Assembly: GCA_026991005.1 (NCBI GenBank)
Contig: JALXCH010000664.1
Location: 1 to 9,627 of the forward strand
DNA: 9,627 bases
Source: Calditrichia bacterium
Lineage (GTDB): Bacteria > Calditrichota > Calditrichia > RBG-13-44-9
Direction: 5' to 3'
The translations under genes were made by a program, and so were the position numbers. Below are positions 5,149 through 9,627 of this stretch, in pieces. Within the stretch, counting starts at the first letter, position 1, and each line of letters opens with the position of its first letter. The notes below the pieces were generated by a model that was not told where the DNA came from, did not search any database, and worked only from the letters and a program-made list of their open reading frames with translations.

Positions 5149-7620
5149 TTACTCGGAATCGGAGGAACGTTTGCCCTCCGCTTTTTTGCGATTTTTCTTT
5201 TTGGGCTTTTCCCCGTCCTGATGTTTTAGATACAGCCGTTGTTCCGGAAGCGGTTTTTCCACCCCTAACGCCTGGAGTTCCCGGTAAACTTGCAGAGCCA
5301 CTTCCGTTTTGGTTTGTAAAATATTGGTGCTGACCCAATAGTAGAGAGTAAAATCCAGAAAATAGTCGCCAAACCCATTGAAGGTGGCAATGGGATCGGG
5401 ATTTTTCAGCACCCCGGGATGTTCCCGGGCAATGCGTAAAAGGATTTCCAGTACCTGTTCGGGGTCGTTATCGAAGGCTACTTTTACCGGGAGTTTGATG
5501 CGCTGCCGGTTATCCGAGAGCGTCCAGTTGGTTACCTGCTGGGAGATGAGATCGGCGTTAGGGACAATCACCTCCGAGCCATCGAAAGTGCGGATAGTGC
5601 TGGAGCGTACTCCAATCTGTTTCACCAGACCCAGCACATTGCCCACCTCAATTTTGTCTCCCACCTGAATGGGTCGTTCGAACACCAGAATAAGTCCCGA
5701 AACAAAATTCGCAATCACGTTTTGCAAGCCGAATCCAAGCCCCACGCCCAGCGCCCCGGCCAGCAGTCCGAACTTCCCCATATCGATGCCCATGGCCGAT
5801 AGCGCCAGGAAAAATCCCAGTCCGATAATGGTGTAGCGTACTACCATAGAGATGGCGCCGGGAATGCCCCGGGGCAGATGAATGCGAGGGAAAATTTCCA
5901 GATCCAGGAAAATGCGGGTTAATCGGGCTATAAAAAAGGTTACTACCAGAATGATTAAAAAATTAAAGATACTTTCCACCGAAATGGTCAACGCACCAAT
6001 TTTCCATTGGGTAGAGAGGAGGTCTTTTGCCCAGTTGTAGAGTGGGTAGTAGAGGCGAAATGCTTTCAAAGTGGCCCGTAACCACACCAGAAAAGCCACC
6101 AGATGTACCAGATAAACAGCCCAGTGTTCCAGCTGGTGAGCATAGGTATCCACAAACTGGGATCCTCGGATGGTTCGTTTCCGGATAAGTAGAACGACCA
6201 ATCCGTCTATCACCCGGGCAATCACGTAAAGGATATTTCCGGTAATGATGCTTTTGATAATCCCTACCACAATCAACTGTGCCAATTGGACGCTACCCAG
6301 AATATTGGCAAACAGTGCTACCACAAGTGCCCCCAGAGCAATGGGAAGTAATCGGAACAGAAATTTGGGCCAGGGCTTCTCTTCTCTTTTTTGAATGGGA
6401 TAAACCTGGATGATGATGCGAGTGAATAAAATGATGGTACCAATCGTGATGAATAAAAGCAGTAATCTCTGGACTAATGGGTGGTTAATGGCATTATTAT
6501 TAAGAAATACCAAAAAATAAAGAATCGAGAGTTCGTACACAGCATTTTTTCTTTCGGGACGTACCACTCCAGTCATCAGGCGTAAAAAGGGGATGAGCAA
6601 CACCAGCACAAATAATTCGGCAATTCCTTCGGTGGCATTCTTGTACAACCAGACGGACAGAAAGAGAGTGACCACCAATGCCGCCGAGATGGGACGGGAA
6701 ATAAAAAAGGCGGAGGCTTTAAGAACATCTTCTCCTTCTTCAAACAGCTTTTCCTGTTTATTCCTGCGGTAAAAATAGAGCATCATGGTAAGAATGATTA
6801 AGAAGAGGAAAACGTGGAGTTTCATCGCTTCTTTGTTGGAGCGGTAATAACCTTCCAGTGTGGAAAGGAAATTCTTCCATGCTTCGGCTTCCCGAGAAAG
6901 GAATTCCAGAGTGTCCTGGGGGGCACGGAAAGCCTCCCATAACGGCGGGCTGTCCTGAATAAACAGGTGGGTGCGCAATTCGGCTTCGGTACTGCTTATG
7001 GTCGCCAGCAAATCGTTAATTTTTATTTGTTGCTGGGAAATCTGGCTTTGGAGGGTAAGCAGGGTATTAATCCGTAAGGCGACATTCTCGCGCACGGTAT
7101 CAATTTCAGTCATAATGGAATGGATGCGTTCTACAATGCTTTTGGGAACCTCTTTTTTCGGAATAGTTTGTGCTGTAATTTCCCAGCGGGAATACACCTC
7201 ATTTAACCATCGTTTTTTATTTTGCAAATCCTGAATTCGATCCAGCAAAAGCTGATTCCATTTACCGAGGCGCGAGAGATACAATCGCCATTCCTGGGCA
7301 AAACTTTGAAGTTTGCGCAGGGGTTGTTCCTCCAGATTCTGGTAAACGGGCTTATGCATTTCGGCAATGAGGGAATCCAGAATTGTGGGCCATTTCTCTT
7401 CGATGGTTTTAATCTCGGGTATGGGATGGATTTCCTCCCGGATCGTATTCAGGGCAAGGTGGTCCTGATCGGCCCGTACCGAAATTTCTGTTACGGGGAT
7501 GGGCTGGACTTCCGGAACAGCGGGGGCTTCCGGGGAGGTTTTTGCAGATTGGGTCGCCTTTTGTGCTGGCGAAATGTGGAAAAACACCAGCAGCAAAATT
7601 ACGGAAATAAAACGACTCAT
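5149..7620 (-). CDS. Large MscS-superfamily mechanosensitive ion channel
   Basis: 823 residues, between E. coli MscS (286) and MscK (about 1,120). A signal peptide (cleaved near PAQ, residue 20) leads to a periplasmic, helix-rich and probably coiled-coil region to about 265. About eleven membrane segments follow between 268 and 637, ending with the pore helix 'GALGVGLGFGLQNVIANFVSG' split over 622-642. Aligning Q633 with MscS Gln112 keeps the packing glycines (G622, G625, G629) and puts Val626 and Phe630 at the Leu105/Leu109 gate positions. 'ERPIQVGDKIEV' (648-659) and 'GVRSSTIRTFDGSEVIVPN' (670-688) are the MscS beta-domain signatures, followed by the cytoplasmic alpha/beta domain and a Lys/Arg-rich tail (804-823). 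It should release solutes under hypo-osmotic shock. A weak AAAGG lies 10 nt before the start. It lies 85 bp downstream of the DUF481-like gene and 16 bp upstream of the MipA-like gene. Confidence 0.96.
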   Translation of the reverse strand: MSRFISVILLLVFFHISPAQKATQSAKTSPEAPAVPEVQPIPVTEISVRADQDHLALNTIREEIHPIPEIKTIEEKWPTILDSLIAEMHKPVYQNLEEQPLRKLQSFAQEWRLYLSRLGKWNQLLLDRIQDLQNKKRWLNEVYSRWEITAQTIPKKEVPKSIVERIHSIMTEIDTVRENVALRINTLLTLQSQISQQQIKINDLLATISSTEAELRTHLFIQDSPPLWEAFRAPQDTLEFLSREAEAWKNFLSTLEGYYRSNKEAMKLHVFLFLIILTMMLYFYRRNKQEKLFEEGEDVLKASAFFISRPISAALVVTLFLSVWLYKNATEGIAELFVLVLLIPFLRLMTGVVRPERKNAVYELSILYFLVFLNNNAINHPLVQRLLLLFITIGTIILFTRIIIQVYPIQKREEKPWPKFLFRLLPIALGALVVALFANILGSVQLAQLIVVGIIKSIITGNILYVIARVIDGLVVLLIRKRTIRGSQFVDTYAHQLEHWAVYLVHLVAFLVWLRATLKAFRLYYPLYNWAKDLLSTQWKIGALTISVESIFNFLIILVVTFFIARLTRIFLDLEIFPRIHLPRGIPGAISMVVRYTIIGLGFFLALSAMGIDMGKFGLLAGALGVGLGFGLQNVIANFVSGLILVFERPIQVGDKIEVGNVLGLVKQIGVRSSTIRTFDGSEVIVPNADLISQQVTNWTLSDNRQRIKLPVKVAFDNDPEQVLEILLRIAREHPGVLKNPDPIATFNGFGDYFLDFTLYYWVSTNILQTKTEVALQVYRELQALGVEKPLPEQRLYLKHQDGEKPKKKNRKKAEGKRSSDSE

Positions 7621-7652
7621 GGTAAATCAACCTTTTTATAATTGACCATCTT

Positions 7653-7708
7653 TTGATTATTTCGATTATTCAGAGTTACACCCTCATTCAATTGATTATG
7701 ATTATTCA
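7653..7708. repeat. Short AT-rich direct repeats in the 7621-7705 gap
   Basis: TTGATTATTTCGATTATTCA (7653-7672) and TTGATTATGATTATTCA (7692-7708) are the same sequence apart from a 3-bp TTC gap, so GATTAT occurs four times in 56 bp. The second copy includes the TGA stop of the upstream minus-strand gene. No clear promoter is seen for the MscS gene within this gap. Confidence 0.5.
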
Positions 7709-8749
7709 AAATTTCCACCCAACGGATGTGGTAATGGAATAATCGCTTTTCGATGCTTCGTTGGGAGGTTTGCTATCGAAATTGTGGGTGTAGCTTAATT
7801 TGAAATAAAAGTCGTAGGGGAATTTCCATTTCAAATTGGTGTTGAATACAATTCGCCAGCGATCGGTTTCCGAGAGGTTGGGGTAAGCGGTAAGCCGGGC
7901 AAACATATCAAGGTCTCCGGTATCGAAAGCGTTAAGTTCCGTGAGCAGCAGTCCTTCCATGCTCCGGTTACTGGGGAATTCTTCTCCCTTAAACTTCTCG
8001 GTCATGAGGGCGGCACCACCGGCTACCATAAAATAAAGCTGATTGGTCTGGACGAGATATTTCCCTCCGCCCACATTTAAAGTGGTTCGCAAGTCCAGTT
8101 GTTGCTCATCGCTGGAACGGAAGGTACCCGAGACAATGGCGAACCAATTCAGAGTGAGAAAACGCTGGTAGTTAATATCGGCATCCGAAGAGAGGGAGCG
8201 AGGGGCGTTTTCCTGAATGTTGGTGATGGAATTGAAATTCAGGGAACTCATCCAGGAACGCGTCATGTAACCGATGGTTCCGCTTAGATTTAGTTGCTGG
8301 GTTTTATTGGCCTTGGTAAGCGAGTACCCCAGATCGAAATTGGCATTGAGGCGGTCTTTAAAGGTGCGCTTCAGGGGTTTGATATACACTACATCCAGAA
8401 AATGAGCTGTGTAAGCAGCTCGAGCCTCCTGAATCACAATTCGGGAAGTGTCGGTGGAATCGGTTCGTAGGGAACCCACATATCGATATCCGTTGGAAAG
8501 GACAATGACAAAAAAGTGACGACTATGAATGTATTTTATTTTCTTCCATTCTATCTGGAAATCGACTTTCGAATAATCGGTTTTTAATTGGAGGATTCCC
8601 TGATCCATTCCCTTAATTTCTCCCACCAGCCGATCCCCATTCCGCATCATGATGACATCGTTTTTAGCGAGCAGAGGAAGAGCACACATGAAGGTAGCCA
8701 AGATAGAAGCAAGTATGTGCATCCGGTGCAATGTTGGAATCTCATTCAT
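7706..8749 (-). CDS. DUF481-like outer-membrane barrel with an N-terminal Sm-like small-beta domain
   Basis: 347 residues. The signal core HILASILATFMCALPLLA ends near residue 28 (LLA|KND); Cys22 is not in a lipobox. Residues 31-78 (DVIMMRNGDRLVGEIKGMD..., then TDYSKVDFQIEWKKIKYIHS) have the 'NGDRLxGEI...L.TDYS...I.W..I' pattern seen before DUF481 barrels, and a second half-copy, 'VIVLSNGYRYVGSLR' (81-95), follows. From about 134 (RLNANFDLGYSLTKANKTQQLNLSG) the protein is a barrel of alternating strands with the typical 'ANKT' turn, closing in 'SITTSVGWKF' with a C-terminal Phe. DUF481 proteins are outer-membrane proteins of unknown substrate. The next in-frame ATG is 8722; 8749 is kept because a promoter-like site lies about 40 bp upstream, though no clear Shine-Dalgarno is seen at either. 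The MscS gene follows 85 bp downstream. Confidence 0.9.
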   Translation of the reverse strand: MNEIPTLHRMHILASILATFMCALPLLAKNDVIMMRNGDRLVGEIKGMDQGILQLKTDYSKVDFQIEWKKIKYIHSRHFFVIVLSNGYRYVGSLRTDSTDTSRIVIQEARAAYTAHFLDVVYIKPLKRTFKDRLNANFDLGYSLTKANKTQQLNLSGTIGYMTRSWMSSLNFNSITNIQENAPRSLSSDADINYQRFLTLNWFAIVSGTFRSSDEQQLDLRTTLNVGGGKYLVQTNQLYFMVAGGAALMTEKFKGEEFPSNRSMEGLLLTELNAFDTGDLDMFARLTAYPNLSETDRWRIVFNTNLKWKFPYDFYFKLSYTHNFDSKPPNEASKSDYSITTSVGWKF

Positions 8750-8786
8750 AAAAAATTCATTTCTTTAATATTCATGGATACTATCC

Positions 8787-8926
8787 CAAATTATAAATTC
8801 CAAATTCCAAATTACAAATTACAAATCTCAAATCTCAAATCTCAAATTCCAAATCCCAAATTCCAAGTGACAAATTCCAAAATCCAAATCTCAAATGACA
8901 AACTCCAAGAACCCAATCCCAAAACC
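8787..8926. repeat. Twenty in-phase tandem heptamers, consensus CAAAT(T/C)(C/T/A)
   Basis: From 8787 to 8926 the sequence divides into exactly 20 consecutive 7-bp units with no phase slip. The core units (8801-8863) are CAAATTC, CAAATTA, CAAATCT or CAAATCC; later ones drift (CAAGTGA, CAAAATC, CAAACTC, CAAGAAC, CCAATCC, CAAAACC). On the plus strand no stop appears, so the tract translates as a heptapeptide-like series (NYKFQIP, NYKLQIS, NLKSQIP...), a by-product of 7-nt periodicity and not a gene. On the minus strand each unit shows AATTTG or AGATTTG. Confidence 0.9.
8790..8817 (-). promoter_or_regulatory. Candidate promoter for the DUF481-like gene, on the edge of the heptamer array
   Basis: On the minus strand, a perfect TATAAT (plus-strand 8790-8795) is preceded with a 16-bp spacer by TTGTAA (plus-strand 8812-8817), a 4/6 match to TTGACA. 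Transcription would begin near 8783, leaving a leader of about 35 nt to the start at 8749. The -35 box and the whole spacer are made of heptamer units. Confidence 0.45.
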
Positions 8927-9014
8927 GAGATAAAATTCAGGATTTCAAAATTCAAATCATAAATTATGAAATAATAGCATAATATAATTCATAATTCAAA
9001 ATTCATAATTAAAT
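8927..9014. repeat. Degenerate AT-rich continuation of the repeat array
   Basis: After the ordered heptamers the composition stays AT-rich with loose AAATTCA/CATAATT units and no fixed phase. TTCATAATT occurs at 8988-8996 and again at 9002-9010. It looks like decayed or independently expanded low-complexity DNA. No coding signal is seen. Confidence 0.55.
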
Positions 9015-9018
9015 CCCA

Positions 9019-9032
9019 TCCTGTCCGCAGGA
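9019..9032. other. Small GC-rich hairpin downstream of the Omp85 gene
   Basis: TCCTG (9019-9023) and CAGGA (9028-9032) make a 5-bp stem with the loop TCCG. For minus-strand transcription leaving the Omp85 gene, the following sequence is TGGGATTTAATT rather than a real T tract, so it would be a poor intrinsic terminator. It could be part of a dispersed intergenic repeat. Confidence 0.35.
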
Positions 9033-9064
9033 GGCTTCGCATTAATCATGTCAAAATATTTAAC

Positions 9065-9090
9065 CACGAATAGCACGAATTGGCACGAAT
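9065..9090. repeat. Triple CACGAAT intergenic repeat
   Basis: CACGAAT occurs at 9065-9071, 9074-9080 and 9084-9090, with spacers AG and TGG. Short 'aaCCACGAATnnCACGAAT' runs are seen between genes in many unrelated bacterial genomes. It begins 8 bp downstream of the Omp85 stop codon on the minus strand. Confidence 0.7.
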
Positions 9091-9097
9091 GGAACGT

Positions 9098-9627
9098 TTA
9101 AAAAGCTTCTTCCATCCCAAAATACACACCCGAAGTGCCTCGCCCAAAACCCACGTCCATGCGCACATTTACCCATTCCTCCTGATTGAACAGAAAACGA
9201 AACCCAAAGCCCCCGGAGACTTTGGCATAACGAATCCGAAACTGCCGCATGGTGGGCGATACGTCTCCCAGAGCGACAAACGCCACAGCTCCAAAACGCC
9301 ACCACACATGGGTTCGGTACTCCATCTGCATACTCATAAAATGATGGTCGCGGTAACGCCCCTGATAGTAGCCCCGCATTAAATTGGCGCCTCCCAGCAT
9401 GGGCAGTTCGTAAAAAGGTGGGTTCCCCGTGGCAAAACTGGCAAAAATTTGCACTGCCAGCACTTCCCATTTTCTCATTCCAAAATAGTGGCGCAAATCG
9501 ATTTCGTAATTGTTAAAATTGGTACTGCTTCCCAGAGGTTTTAAGTAAAAAATGGTTTTTATCTGATAAAAACCGCCCTGAGTTGGGTAAAAAATATGGT
9601 TGCGGGTATCCCAGACCATGGTGAGAC
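9098..9627 (-). CDS. Omp85/BamA-family outer-membrane protein, C-terminal part (5' end outside window)
   Basis: About 175 codons are visible; the frame stays open to the window edge, so the start is missing. ATG 9619 is internal: the preceding codons read Leu-Thr, and 'MVWDTRNHIFYPTQGGFYQI' is the barrel motif 'D.R.....P..G' found well inside Omp85 proteins. 'LPMLGGANLMRGYYQGRYRD' (about 9347-9406) contains the loop-6 signature (V/L/M)RG(Y/F) that is nearly invariant in this superfamily. Strands such as 'FMSMQMEYR', 'FGAVAFVALGDV' and 'VSGGFGFRFLF' follow, and the protein ends in Phe, as expected for BAM-folded barrels. Whether it is BamA itself, TamA-like, or a barrel fused to another domain (patatin, metallophosphatase) depends on the absent N-terminus; with no POTRA domain visible I assign the superfamily only. 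Confidence 0.9.
   Translation of the reverse strand, partial: LTMVWDTRNHIFYPTQGGFYQIKTIFYLKPLGSSTNFNNYEIDLRHYFGMRKWEVLAVQIFASFATGNPPFYELPMLGGANLMRGYYQGRYRDHHFMSMQMEYRTHVWWRFGAVAFVALGDVSPTMRQFRIRYAKVSGGFGFRFLFNQEEWVNVRMDVGFGRGTSGVYFGMEEAF

Noticed and set aside
8787..8926. CRISPR array
   Set aside because: The units are 7 bp with no spacers, and there are no cas genes nearby; it is simple tandem low-complexity DNA.
8588..8962. Plus-strand open frame of 124 codons over the heptamer array
   Set aside because: It overlaps the DUF481-like gene in its first part, and the rest is a translation of 7-bp repeats (N-x-K-x-Q-I-x periodicity). No ribosome site or domain supports it.
9060..9470. Minus-strand frame of 136 codons overlapping the Omp85 gene
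   Set aside because: It is a shadow in another frame; the Omp85 frame shows clear family motifs and amphipathic strands.
9098..9619. ATG 9619 as the true start of the Omp85-like gene
   Set aside because: The frame continues open to the window edge, and the first visible residues are the internal barrel motif D.R.....P..G with no signal peptide.

Overview
The window looks like chromosomal DNA from a Gram-negative bacterium, and almost every gene in it encodes an exported envelope protein: five outer-membrane beta-barrels (one partial), two lipoproteins, one helical periplasmic protein and one inner-membrane mechanosensitive channel. Moderate GC, good Shine-Dalgarno sites on the plus-strand genes, barrels ending in Phe/Trp, DUF4136 lipoproteins, and AT-rich heptamer and CACGAAT repeats between genes suggest the FCB side of the tree (Calditrichota/KSB1-like lineages rather than classical Bacteroidales, which rarely use Shine-Dalgarno sites). 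This placement is an inference; no phylogenetic marker gene is present.

Left half (1-3670), plus strand. A small helical exported protein (74-556) has a plausible promoter upstream and a hairpin terminator downstream. It is followed by a small barrel with a Cys pair in a late loop (676-1359). An intergenic stretch then carries a REP/MITE-like palindromic element bracketed by an exact 11-bp direct repeat. Next come two DUF4136-type lipoproteins 43 bp apart (1603-2157 and 2201-2887), the second with a striking Trp/Tyr/Gly/Pro-rich insert, and a second small barrel (2985-3599) closed by a textbook 12-bp-stem terminator. Two lipoproteins flanked by two barrels look like one envelope cassette, but no molecular function can be assigned.

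Right half (3831-9627), minus strand, convergent with the left half. Read in the direction of transcription: the C-terminal part of an Omp85/BamA-family barrel (runs off the right edge); a 348-bp gene-free spacer with CACGAAT repeats, a small hairpin, AT-rich degenerate repeats and 20 in-phase tandem heptamers; a DUF481-like barrel with an N-terminal small-beta domain (8749-7706) whose likely promoter lies on the edge of the heptamer array; a large MscS-superfamily channel with a periplasmic helical domain (7620-5149); and, only 16 bp downstream, a two-part outer-membrane protein (5132-3831) that joins a MipA/OmpV barrel to a second barrel carrying HHRSG and GGSN motifs reminiscent of PagL-type lipid A deacylases.

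I see no phage, CRISPR, toxin-antitoxin, transposase, tRNA or rRNA. The items most worth a second look are the MipA/PagL-like two-barrel protein coupled to an MscS channel, the repeat array that seems to supply a promoter, and the palindromic element with flanking direct repeats. None of them establishes a new defence or metabolic system.
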